The notes beneath the pieces were generated by a model, which made no database searches, was not told the DNA's origin, and worked only from the letters and a program-made list of their open reading frames with translations. A program made the translations under genes and the position numbers. From CAYJBH01 sp964370825 (GTDB lineage: Bacteria > Bacillota > Clostridia > Oscillospirales > Ruminococcaceae): a DNA stretch of 64,000 nt. Below, in pieces: positions 1 to 7,661 of the stretch. Every line of letters begins with the position of its first letter. Within the stretch, counting starts at the first letter, position 1. The stretch covers positions 1 through 64,000 of the forward strand of contig CAYJKY010000011.1 of assembly GCA_964370825.1 (NCBI GenBank). Direction: 5' to 3'.

Positions 1-2
1 AC

Positions 3-65
3 AAGGCAGCAGACACTGCAAAGAACAGGTACGAGCATCTTGTAAAACTTTCAGAGCTGTACTAA
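3..65 (+). CDS. C-terminal end of a gene cut by the window edge
   Basis: Frame 3 is open from the window edge to a TAA at 63-65 and encodes about 20 residues ending in KLSELY. The lysine/glutamate-rich amphipathic composition looks like a real protein C-terminus, and a rho-independent terminator follows about 50 bases later, as expected at the end of a plus-strand gene. Too little remains to name the family. Confidence 0.5.
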   Translation, partial: KAADTAKNRYEHLVKLSELY

Positions 66-115
66 GCAAAATTAAATATATGCTTATTGGGCTGTTGCAT
101 TAAGCCTGAAAAAAA

Positions 116-154
116 GAAAACGAGCGGCCGAAAAAAGGTGGCTCGTTTTCTTTA
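116..154 (+). terminator. rho-independent terminator
   Basis: A perfect 10-bp stem (GAAAACGAGC at 116-125 with GCTCGTTTTC at 141-150) encloses a 15-nt loop. The T-rich end of the stem and the following TTTAT form the U-tract. It closes the gene entering from the left edge and separates it from the sialic acid locus. Confidence 0.8.
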
Positions 155-315
155 TGATTATAAGTCTGCAAAAACGTGATGAATAAATGTATTGTTTTTA
201 AGTTCAACTACTATATAATAAGACATATATTTTAGTAAAACAATACAAATTACAAGACAGATTATTTTTAATATTGCTAATTTAAGTAAAATTTAATAAA
301 AATATTAAATTAGTC

Positions 316-344
316 TTGACAATCTGTATTTATGTTGTTATAAT
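316..344 (+). promoter_or_regulatory. consensus sigma-A promoter of the regulator gene
   Basis: TTGACA at 316-321 and TATAAT at 339-344 are separated by exactly 17 bp, a perfect consensus match. Transcription would begin near 351 and reach the regulator start at 440. So strong a promoter on a regulator gene suggests that it is repressed, perhaps by its own product, or that it also drives the downstream transporter genes. Confidence 0.85.
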
Positions 345-439
345 AATGCTAAAGAATACATATTATATATTTCGAATAGTCTTAAAATATAGTACAAATA
401 CAATACAGATTTTCGCATACCTAAAAATAAAGGATTAAT

Positions 440-1519
440 ATGTTTGAAAAAGGATATAAATATGCCGAGCTTTCAAAGTCTCTTGAAGAAGAGATTTTAG
501 GTTTGGCGGATGGGACGAGGATTTCATCAAGAGATAACCTCGCAAAAAAGTACGGTGTTTCAAGAGTGACAGTTGAAGCGGCGGTAGAGAACTTAGTTGA
601 AAAGGGTTTATTGCGTACGATAAAAGGAAGCGGAACTTTTGTAAACCACACACCGTCCGAAGATTCCTACTTGAATTATATAGAGAGTCCATCATCTGAT
701 GGGATACAAAAAAATATTGCTGTAATGATAAGCAATATAACAAGCGATATATATCCGGCTATGTTAAGAGGAGTTGAGGATTATGCAAACAGCTGTGGGT
801 TAGGTGTGATAGTTTGCAATACAGACAACCTTGTATCTAAGCAGGAAGAGTATATCAAAAGATTAATTCAAAACAAAATATTCGGAATTATTATGGTTCC
901 GGCCATAGTAGGGATTTACGACACCAATATTTTTTTGGAGCTAAAAAAACATAATATTCCTTTTGTTCCTTGTTATCGTCCGATACCCGGTATGTATATT
1001 TCGGGAATTTATTGCAACTCTTTTCAGACCGGCTATATTGCCACTAAGAGGTTAATTGAACAAGGGTGCAAAAAAATTGCATATGCATCACTGCCGATGT
1101 ATGCAACATCCTTTGATCGCTATCAAGGTTATTTGACTGCGTTACAGGAATATAATATTGATTTTAACCTGATTGTTACCGGCAGTGAGTTTGAAAAGGA
1201 TGTACTTTCTGTTGAGCAACTTTTTTCCAAAAATAATGACATTGATGGTATTTTTGCCTTCAATGACCGAGTCGCTATTGAGGTTTATCGTGGTGTTGAG
1301 AGTAAAGGACTAAAAGTCGGCAAGGACATTAAAATAATAAGCTGTGACAACACCTTTCTTTGTACAACGGTAAGCACACCTCTTACATCAATTGACTTTT
1401 CCGTATATGATATTGGAAAATCCTCGGTAAAATTACTAATGAAGATGGCAGAAAATCAGAATGATAACTACCTATCTGAAATAGTAGCACCAAAGCTTGT
1501 TGTGAGGAGTAGTGGTTAA
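440..1519 (+). CDS. GntR-type HTH / LacI-type sensor transcriptional regulator (AraR-like)
   Basis: This 359-residue protein joins an N-terminal winged helix of the GntR family (about residues 5-70, with the segment RDNLAKKYGVSRVTVEAAV) to a LacI/periplasmic-binding-protein-like effector domain (about 85-355, ending in a segment rich in LTSIDFSVYDIG). This layout is that of AraR-type sugar regulators. An AAAGGA site precedes the ATG at 440. It sits directly upstream of, and in the same direction as, a sugar ABC transporter and sialic acid catabolic genes, so it is probably their local regulator, with a sialic acid-derived sugar as effector. The effector is inference. Confidence 0.85.
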   Translation: MFEKGYKYAELSKSLEEEILGLADGTRISSRDNLAKKYGVSRVTVEAAVENLVEKGLLRTIKGSGTFVNHTPSEDSYLNYIESPSSDGIQKNIAVMISNITSDIYPAMLRGVEDYANSCGLGVIVCNTDNLVSKQEEYIKRLIQNKIFGIIMVPAIVGIYDTNIFLELKKHNIPFVPCYRPIPGMYISGIYCNSFQTGYIATKRLIEQGCKKIAYASLPMYATSFDRYQGYLTALQEYNIDFNLIVTGSEFEKDVLSVEQLFSKNNDIDGIFAFNDRVAIEVYRGVESKGLKVGKDIKIISCDNTFLCTTVSTPLTSIDFSVYDIGKSSVKLLMKMAENQNDNYLSEIVAPKLVVRSSG

Positions 1520-1569
1520 TCATTAGAAACTAAAGGATGAGTTTTATAAAACGAGCTGTGCGCAAAGTT

Positions 1570-1599
1570 TTGTTTTGTAAATATAAAATCAACTAATAT
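1570..1599 (+). promoter_or_regulatory. possible weak promoter of the ABC transporter operon
   Basis: TTGTTT at 1570-1575 and TAATAT at 1594-1599 are 18 bp apart in the 100-bp gap between regulator and binding-protein gene. The match is moderate, and read-through from the regulator promoter is equally possible. Confidence 0.3.
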
Positions 1600-1619
1600 A
1601 GTTAACTTGGAGGACGATT

Positions 1620-3182
1620 ATGAAAAAAGTTATTTCTTTATTTCTTGCATCAATGATGCTTGTTTCGTTGCTTATGGGTTGTTCTGCAAACAATGACGAA
1701 ACAGATTCTACAGGACAAACTTCAAACAACACAGAAAATACCGGAACCGGTGATGCGGCGGATAGCTCGACAGATGAGCCGGTGCATATAGTTATTTACA
1801 CATATGCATTAGGTCAAGCGGTTGAACAGCCAAGCACCGAGGAAGAGCTATCAAAGGTACAAAACTATGTTGCTGATGAAATCGGTGTTTTTCCTGAGGT
1901 AATAATTGCACCGCAAGGATCGGAGATAGAAAAACTCAACACTCTTTTGGCATCCGGAGAGCAAATTGATATGTTCGGCGGGGACTGGGCAAGCTATTAT
2001 TCCGAAAATATTATCATCCCACTTAACGATTTAATAGAAAATTTCGGGCAGGACGTTAAAGCCGCATGGTCTGAGGAGTCATGGAATGCGATGATGGACA
2101 GCGAAGGAAACATCTGGGGAACACCTCGTAGCACTCCGACAACTCCCTACCCACTTTTTATAAGACAGGACTGGCTGGCAGAGTATAACCTTGAAATGCC
2201 AACAGATTTCGAGTCACTTGAAGAAGTATTACAAACATTTGCCGAAAATGATCCTGCAGGAAATGGCCAGACTATACCGTTACTTACAGACACCGTAGCA
2301 AACCTAAGCAATGTACTTTCAGCAGGATTTACCGGTGTTGGATATGGCGCTCGTTGGCTTGACCCCTCGGACAACATGCTTAAACCAATGGTCTATAACG
2401 ACGATTACAAAGAATTTATCGAAGCTATGGCAGACTGGTACAGCAAAGGATATATACACCGGGAGGCGTTTGGTCAGCCGGATGTACGCGATTTAATTAA
2501 GGCAAACAAGGTAGGTATTAATGCAACATGGTATTCTAACATGACATTCAGCCAGCCGATACTTCAGCAAAACTATCCTGATGCAGTTTATGAAATAGCA
2601 CAGATTACAGGTTCGAGCGGTACACTGAGCGAAACCGTTGCAAACAGCGGTCGAGGTGCTAACATGATTACAACAATGTGCGAAAATCCCGAAGCCGCAA
2701 TGAAATTTGCAAACTGGGCGTTTGAAGATACTTATAACTTCCTTGTATTAAAAGACGGTATTGAAGATGAGCATTGGCAGATGATTGACGAAGAGCTATT
2801 AATTAATGAAATGGTTGATCCTGATAACATAGCATATAGGGGTGAGCTTGCTTATATTCCTCTTGGAATGGCTATCGAACAAAGACTTAACACTCAAAAT
2901 TTTGAGCAGGCAGTTCACTATGAGTACATAAGAAACAAAAACTTAGCCTTTGACAGGGCATTAAAGTCTGATGAATTTGGTGTTATATATGAGGCAGCTA
3001 TTTTAGAAGAAGAAATTCCGATGCAGACCGATATAAACACAATTATTGAACAGGAACTGGTTGCATTTATTACGGGCACACGCCCTTTAACAGAGTGGGA
3101 TGATTTCCTTGCACAGTTGGATGGAGCCGGAGTTGATACCTATATCGAGGTTTACACAAGAGAATACAACCGATTAAAATAA
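1620..3182 (+). CDS. ABC transporter extracellular solute-binding lipoprotein
   Basis: This is the 520-residue substrate-binding component of a carbohydrate ABC importer. A type II signal peptide ends in a lipobox with the lipidated cysteine at residue 21 (LLMGC), followed by a Ser/Thr/Asn/Asp-rich linker to about residue 50. The rest has the large two-lobed fold of LplA/YtcQ-type binding proteins of the Firmicutes oligosaccharide systems (inferred from size and context). GGAGG lies just upstream of the ATG. It is followed by two permeases but no ATPase gene, so a shared MsmK/UgpC-type ATPase encoded elsewhere is expected. The neighbours suggest sialic acid or a sialylated sugar as substrate, which the sequence does not prove. 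Confidence 0.88.
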   Translation: MKKVISLFLASMMLVSLLMGCSANNDETDSTGQTSNNTENTGTGDAADSSTDEPVHIVIYTYALGQAVEQPSTEEELSKVQNYVADEIGVFPEVIIAPQGSEIEKLNTLLASGEQIDMFGGDWASYYSENIIIPLNDLIENFGQDVKAAWSEESWNAMMDSEGNIWGTPRSTPTTPYPLFIRQDWLAEYNLEMPTDFESLEEVLQTFAENDPAGNGQTIPLLTDTVANLSNVLSAGFTGVGYGARWLDPSDNMLKPMVYNDDYKEFIEAMADWYSKGYIHREAFGQPDVRDLIKANKVGINATWYSNMTFSQPILQQNYPDAVYEIAQITGSSGTLSETVANSGRGANMITTMCENPEAAMKFANWAFEDTYNFLVLKDGIEDEHWQMIDEELLINEMVDPDNIAYRGELAYIPLGMAIEQRLNTQNFEQAVHYEYIRNKNLAFDRALKSDEFGVIYEAAILEEEIPMQTDINTIIEQELVAFITGTRPLTEWDDFLAQLDGAGVDTYIEVYTREYNRLK

Positions 3183-3195
3183 TGCTTTATTGCAT

Positions 3196-3232
3196 AGGGT
3201 TAAGGCATGCAAGATAAGGTTGCCTTAACCCT
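3196..3232 (+). terminator. intercistronic hairpin / partial terminator
   Basis: A perfect 12-bp stem (AGGGTTAAGGCA at 3196-3207, TGCCTTAACCCT at 3221-3232) with a 13-nt loop lies 14 nt after the binding-protein stop. Only TTATT follows, so termination is probably incomplete. Such hairpins between a binding protein and its permeases usually raise the ratio of binding-protein to permease transcript by attenuation and 3'-end protection. Confidence 0.7.
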
Positions 3233-3265
3233 TTATTAAAACCATAGAAAGGTATGGTCGTTACG

Positions 3266-4189
3266 ATGAAAACAAAAAGTGGATTGCTGGCAAAAATAAA
3301 AAAGTATAGATTTAGCTATATCCTATTATTGCCGGGCTTGATATACTTTATAGTATTTGCATATATCCCCATGATGGGCATATTTATTGCCTTTAAAGAT
3401 GTTTCCCCGTTTGATGGCATAGCCGGCATGATAAGTTCCGAATGGGTAGGGCTTAAGCATTTTGAACGCTTTTTCAACTCTGCTCTATTTGGCACTATAT
3501 TGGGTAATACAATTATTATCAGCCTACTTAAAATAGTATGGGGTTTTCCGGCTCCGATTATCTTAGCCTTACTGTTTAATGAGATAAGAAATAAATATTT
3601 TAAGAAATCAATACAAACCATTTCATATCTACCGCACTTTATATCGATGGTTATTTTTGCGGGAATAATTCAGGATTTGCTATCCACAAATGGTGGTGCA
3701 ATCAATGAAATTGTAAAACTTTTTGGAGGAGAACCCATATACTTTCTGGGAGATCCAAAATATTTTAGATCAATCCTTGTTGTGTCAGATATATGGAAAA
3801 GTATAGGGTGGGGCTCAATAATCTATCTTGCGGCAATAACGGGAATTGATCAGGAGCAGTATGAAGCTGCTGAGATTGACGGTGCAAGTAGATTCAGACA
3901 GACACTCCATATAACGTTGCCATCAATTACAGGTACAATAGTTATAATGCTTATACTTAGGGTCGGAACCATATTAAGTGCCGGATTTGATCAGGTTTAT
4001 ATGTTATATTCACCGGCAGTTTATGAAGTCGGCGATATTATCGACACCTATGTTTACCGAGAAGGTATTGAGCTTGCGAACTACTCATATTCAACTGCGG
4101 TAGGGCTGTTTAAGTCTATTGTGGGAGCAATCATGGTTATTGCAACGAACAGTATTGCAAAAAAACTTGGGCATCAGGGCGTGTGGTAA
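3266..4189 (+). CDS. sugar ABC transporter permease, LplB type
   Basis: This membrane subunit of the importer has about six transmembrane segments and the EAA loop near its C-terminal third (segment EAAEIDGASRFRQTLHITLP), which docks to the ATPase. The segment around GLIYFIVFAYIPMMGIFIAF is typical of LplB/YtrA-like permeases. The frame is open from an ATG at 3254, but the AGAAAGG site at 3246-3252 abuts that codon. The in-frame ATG at 3266, starting MKTKSGLL, is the likelier start. It pairs with the next gene as a heterodimeric channel. Confidence 0.88.
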   Translation: MKTKSGLLAKIKKYRFSYILLLPGLIYFIVFAYIPMMGIFIAFKDVSPFDGIAGMISSEWVGLKHFERFFNSALFGTILGNTIIISLLKIVWGFPAPIILALLFNEIRNKYFKKSIQTISYLPHFISMVIFAGIIQDLLSTNGGAINEIVKLFGGEPIYFLGDPKYFRSILVVSDIWKSIGWGSIIYLAAITGIDQEQYEAAEIDGASRFRQTLHITLPSITGTIVIMLILRVGTILSAGFDQVYMLYSPAVYEVGDIIDTYVYREGIELANYSYSTAVGLFKSIVGAIMVIATNSIAKKLGHQGVW

Positions 4190-4204
4190 AAAGGAGGAGT
4201 AATA

Positions 4205-5101
4205 ATGATAAAACGATCAATGTTAAGAAATTCAAATCCTATATACACTGCATTTGTATATTTGATACTTGCAATATTAGCGGTTGCCTTTATTTTCCCG
4301 TTTTGGATTGTTACCGTAAGTTCCTTTGTCAGTGAGGCAGAAACAGCAAGAAGAGGGGCATTTATTCTATGGCCCGAAACGTTTGATTTCACTGGATACA
4401 GCATGTTGCTTGAAAATACTAACATGATATACAGAGCATACGGTGTGACTATATTCAGAACAATAATCGGAACGTTTTTAAACTTGTTTTTTACCGTAAC
4501 GCTTGCATATGGGCTAGCTACGAAAGGGCTTCCCGGCAAAAAATTTTTTTCCGGTATGATCTTTTTTACCATGCTTTTTAGTGGCGGGTTAATTCCTTCA
4601 TTTCTGCTAAATAACGCACTCGGATTATATGATAATATTTGGGTTTTTATAATTCCATCGCTAATCAGCCCATGGAATATGTTTATCATGAGAAATTTTT
4701 TCTATGGCATTCCGGACAGCTTAGAAGAGGCGGCATTGATCGACGGTGCGAATCCAATCCGCATACTGTTATCTATTGTTCTTCCTCTAAGTATGCCGGC
4801 AATAGCGACAATAGGGTTGTTTTATGCAGTAGGACATTGGAACGATTGGTTCACAGCTAATATATACATTAATGATTTAGATTTATTACCGGTACAAAAC
4901 ATTATTAGAAGAATTGTATTAAGCGGAGACACCGGAAGCATGAGCGGTGAGATGATGGCGGGACTCCAGGGAGAGGCACCCCCTCCTGCAAAAACCTTAG
5001 AATCTGCGGCCATGGTCATAGGAACACTACCGATTCTTGTAGTATATCCCTTCTTACAAAAATATTTTGTAAAAGGTGTTGTGGTCGGCTCGGTTAAATA
5101 A
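4205..5101 (+). CDS. sugar ABC transporter permease, LplC/YtcP type
   Basis: The 298-residue second permease has an N-terminal membrane segment (about 18-40), roughly five more helices and the EAA loop (DSLEEAALIDGANPIRILL). The motif NDWFTANIYI and the extended acidic/proline loop near residues 240-265 are typical of the LplC branch (CUT1 family). An ideal AAAAGGAGG precedes the ATG. It lies 15 nt after the first permease, so the two are co-transcribed. Confidence 0.9.
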   Translation: MIKRSMLRNSNPIYTAFVYLILAILAVAFIFPFWIVTVSSFVSEAETARRGAFILWPETFDFTGYSMLLENTNMIYRAYGVTIFRTIIGTFLNLFFTVTLAYGLATKGLPGKKFFSGMIFFTMLFSGGLIPSFLLNNALGLYDNIWVFIIPSLISPWNMFIMRNFFYGIPDSLEEAALIDGANPIRILLSIVLPLSMPAIATIGLFYAVGHWNDWFTANIYINDLDLLPVQNIIRRIVLSGDTGSMSGEMMAGLQGEAPPPAKTLESAAMVIGTLPILVVYPFLQKYFVKGVVVGSVK

Positions 5102-5136
5102 TTGACTTGCAAAAGATGAAAGGAATGGATATTAAT

Positions 5137-6009
5137 ATGAACATCCTAAAAGGCATATATCCCGCGCTTATTACTCCTTATAATGCGGACGGAAGCATAA
5201 ATTTTGATTCGCTTGAAAAGCTTATAGAAAAATTAATCGCCGACCAAGTTACCGGATTTTACATAACAGGAAGCACCGGAGAGTGTTTTTTACTATCCTT
5301 CGGTGAACGCAAAGAACTAATGCAGTTCATAGCAAAAAAAACCGCACAGCGTGTTAAGGTGATTGCACATGTCGGCAGCACAAACACCACAGAGTCAATC
5401 GAGCTTGCAAAAGCCGCCGAAACGTATGGAGTAGATACAATATCCTCTGTTTCGCCATTTTATTATAAATACTCTTTTGAAGAAATAAAAAGTCACTATG
5501 ATGCTGTTATGGATGCCTGTGAGCTACCGATGGTATTATATAATTTTCCGGCACTCTCCGGAGTAACCTTTACGGTAGAAAACATTGAAGATCTTGCCAA
5601 AAATAAAAAATTAGTAGCTATTAAACACACCTCGAAAGACCTGTACGAAATTGAAAAATTTAAACGTCATTGCAGTGATCTTGTTATTTTTAACGGGCAC
5701 GACGAGTGTTTTCTCGGTAGTCTTGCTATGGGTGCAGATGGTGCAATAGGCTCTACATTTAATATAATGGCACCACATTTCATTAAAATTCAACAGCTGT
5801 TTAGTCAAAATAAAATGCAGGAAGCTTTAGAGTTGCAAAAAACGGTGAACACGGTTATTGACAGCTTAATTAAATCCGGAGTCAACCAAGGCATAAAGTA
5901 TATTCTCGAAAAAAAATACGGCATTGAATGTAATAATTGTCGACCACCGATGGCTAAAATAACCGATGACTCAAAAAGTCTTTTAGACAATATTTTAGAT
6001 TTAGTATAA
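5137..6009 (+). CDS. nanA: N-acetylneuraminate lyase
   Basis: This 290-residue TIM-barrel aldolase of the DapA/NanA family cleaves N-acetylneuraminate to N-acetylmannosamine and pyruvate in the cytoplasm. The carboxylate-binding motif GSTGE is at residues 45-49, the catalytic tyrosine is Y135 in YNFPALSGV, and the Schiff-base lysine is K163 in AIKHTS. The YN(F/I)PALSGV motif favours Neu5Ac lyase over dihydrodipicolinate synthase, and the adjacent sialidase agrees. The frame is open from 5107, but only the ATG at 5137 has a workable AAAGGA upstream and gives the normal family N-terminus. Part of the transporter operon. Confidence 0.9.
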   Translation: MNILKGIYPALITPYNADGSINFDSLEKLIEKLIADQVTGFYITGSTGECFLLSFGERKELMQFIAKKTAQRVKVIAHVGSTNTTESIELAKAAETYGVDTISSVSPFYYKYSFEEIKSHYDAVMDACELPMVLYNFPALSGVTFTVENIEDLAKNKKLVAIKHTSKDLYEIEKFKRHCSDLVIFNGHDECFLGSLAMGADGAIGSTFNIMAPHFIKIQQLFSQNKMQEALELQKTVNTVIDSLIKSGVNQGIKYILEKKYGIECNNCRPPMAKITDDSKSLLDNILDLV

Positions 6010-6037
6010 CTATAAATAAAAAGGAGCAGTCATAAAA

Positions 6038-7102
6038 ATGCAGATAATAAATAAAATATCTCCTTTCACAGCCGGAAGAGAAACACATGATATTTACCGT
6101 ATACCCGGGATAGTGGTTACAAAAAAAGGAACAATCCTTGTGTATTGTGAAGGGCGAACCGGAAGGAGCGACTGGTCGGCAACAAACATTGTGTTACGTA
6201 GAAGTGTTGATGATGGAGCTTCGTTTGAGGATAGTCAGTTGATAGCCGGCTGTGGTGAAAATGAGGCGGTAAATAATCCTGTGATGATTGCATCTTCGGA
6301 CGGTAGTGTACATTTTCTTTGGCAAAAATTATATAGGAGAACCTTTTATCAAAAAAGTATCGATGATGGATTGACCTTTTCGGCACCTGTAGAGATAACC
6401 GATATATTTAATCAATACAGGGACAAAGGTATAGAATGGAATGTATATGCGTTGGGCCCAGGTCATGGTATTGAGCATACAAATGGTAGACTTATAGTTC
6501 CTGTTTGGATTGCGTTCGGAAAAGGCAATGACCACGGTCCCGCATGTGTCTCTACCATCTACAGCGATGACGGCGGAAGCTTTTGGCATACAGGTGACAT
6601 TGTAAAATGGGACAAAGAATGCCCGAATATGAATGAGACCGCGGCTGTGGAATTGTCGGACGGCAGTGTTATGCTCAACATAAGAAATCACAGCCCCTCC
6701 TACAGAAGAGCGACTACAATTTCAAAGACGGGTTACAGTGACTTTTCACCGTACAGACTGGAGGAGGCCTTGCCTGACCCGATATGCTTTGGAAGCATTG
6801 CGAAAGGAACAATTAACGGCGACAATGTTACAGGTTTTATTAACTGTGCTACCTATCCAACAAAGGCAAATAAATATTTAAATCTCAGAAGCCATCTGAC
6901 GGTAAGACTCAGCTATGATGATGCTAAGACATGGAAATACTCAAGAGAGATAGAAAACAGAAGTGGGTATGCCGACATTGCATTTTCGATAGACGGTAGC
7001 CGAATATATTGTTTCTATGAACATGATGTTGACGATATTATCAAATCCGAGCCGAGGCATCTTACATTCGCTAAAATAAATTTTGACTGGATAAAGGATT
7101 AG
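6038..7102 (+). CDS. sialidase (exo-alpha-sialidase, GH33)
   Basis: This 354-residue six-bladed propeller sialidase releases terminal sialic acid from glycans. The RIP motif carries the first catalytic arginine (R21). Four Asp boxes are visible near residues 56-63 (SVDDGASF), 107-114 (SIDDGLTF), 176-183 (YSDDGGSF) and 292-299 (degenerate, SYDDAKTW). D45 in GRSDW is the likely acid/base, E205 and Y311 (SGYAD) the likely Glu-Tyr nucleophile pair, and R216 a further triad arginine. No signal peptide or anchor is present, so it should be cytoplasmic and act on imported sialosides. AAGGAGC precedes the ATG. Confidence 0.9.
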   Translation: MQIINKISPFTAGRETHDIYRIPGIVVTKKGTILVYCEGRTGRSDWSATNIVLRRSVDDGASFEDSQLIAGCGENEAVNNPVMIASSDGSVHFLWQKLYRRTFYQKSIDDGLTFSAPVEITDIFNQYRDKGIEWNVYALGPGHGIEHTNGRLIVPVWIAFGKGNDHGPACVSTIYSDDGGSFWHTGDIVKWDKECPNMNETAAVELSDGSVMLNIRNHSPSYRRATTISKTGYSDFSPYRLEEALPDPICFGSIAKGTINGDNVTGFINCATYPTKANKYLNLRSHLTVRLSYDDAKTWKYSREIENRSGYADIAFSIDGSRIYCFYEHDVDDIIKSEPRHLTFAKINFDWIKD

Positions 7103-7112
7103 TAATAACGCT

Positions 7113-7562
7113 ATGATTTATGCTAATATTGAAGACATTAAAAGATATAAAGGCTTACATGTCAACATTGACAAGGCGATAGATTTTATTACGAATATTA
7201 GTTTAAGCGAACTCCCACTCGGTAGTACCGCAATAGACGGTGAGTCAATATTTTTGACGGTATCGGACTACGAAACAGTATCGCGTGATAACCTGTCGTT
7301 TGAAAGCCATATAAAATACATAGATATACACATTATGCAGCAGGGTGAAGAATACGTTGATGTAGCTCATGTCGGCTCACTCAAAGAATGTGAACGAGAA
7401 GAGGGTATCGATTATGTCGGTTATGAGGGTGTTGCACAGGTGAATTTTAAGGTGACACAAAACGATTTTCTATTGCTTTTTCCCGAAGATGCCCACAAGG
7501 TGAAAATCATGACAAAAAATAAGGAGTATGTGCGCAAAATTGTTTTTAAAGTCGCACTATAA
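7113..7562 (+). CDS. YhcH/YjgK/YiaL family protein (NanQ-like, sialic acid anomer handling)
   Basis: This 149-residue cupin-like protein belongs to the YhcH/YiaL (DUF386) family. The conserved segments YIDIHIMQQGEEYVDV and LLFPEDAHKVKI carry the metal-binding His/Glu residues. The E. coli family member YhcH/NanQ speeds interconversion of sialic acid anomers, and homologues commonly sit in nan operons, as here. The ATG lies 10 nt after the sialidase stop, with AAAGGA inside the end of that gene. It is the last gene of the operon and is followed by a strong terminator. Confidence 0.85.
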   Translation: MIYANIEDIKRYKGLHVNIDKAIDFITNISLSELPLGSTAIDGESIFLTVSDYETVSRDNLSFESHIKYIDIHIMQQGEEYVDVAHVGSLKECEREEGIDYVGYEGVAQVNFKVTQNDFLLLFPEDAHKVKIMTKNKEYVRKIVFKVAL

Positions 7563-7610
7563 AAAGCATTTTTATTCCTAAGCGATTTTCATAATAAACT
7601 GTTGTTTAAT

Positions 7611-7650
7611 AAATTGGAGGCTTTGACGAGAACGTCAAAGCCTCCAATTT
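7611..7650. terminator. bidirectional terminator between convergent genes
   Basis: A near-ideal stem of 17-18 bp (AAATTGGAGGCTTTGAC at 7611-7627, GTCAAAGCCTCCAATTT at 7634-7650) has a short AGAA-type loop. Both flanks are T-rich on the respective transcripts. It ends the sialic acid operon on the plus strand and the mannosidase gene, which stops at 7662, on the minus strand. Confidence 0.85.
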
Positions 7651-7661
7651 ATTCTGTTAAC

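Larger units (their letters stand above)
66..439. other. AT-rich intergenic region upstream of the regulator
   Basis: No coding sequence is visible. It holds the terminator at 116-154, a very AT-rich stretch (about 190-315) that could act as an UP element, an 8-bp inverted repeat (TAATTTAA at 278-285, TTAAATTA at 305-312) just upstream of the -35 box, the consensus promoter at 316-344, and a roughly 90-nt leader containing GTACAAATACAATACA (about 392-407). The leader vaguely recalls AraR-type operators, but no clear palindrome is present. Confidence 0.6.
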
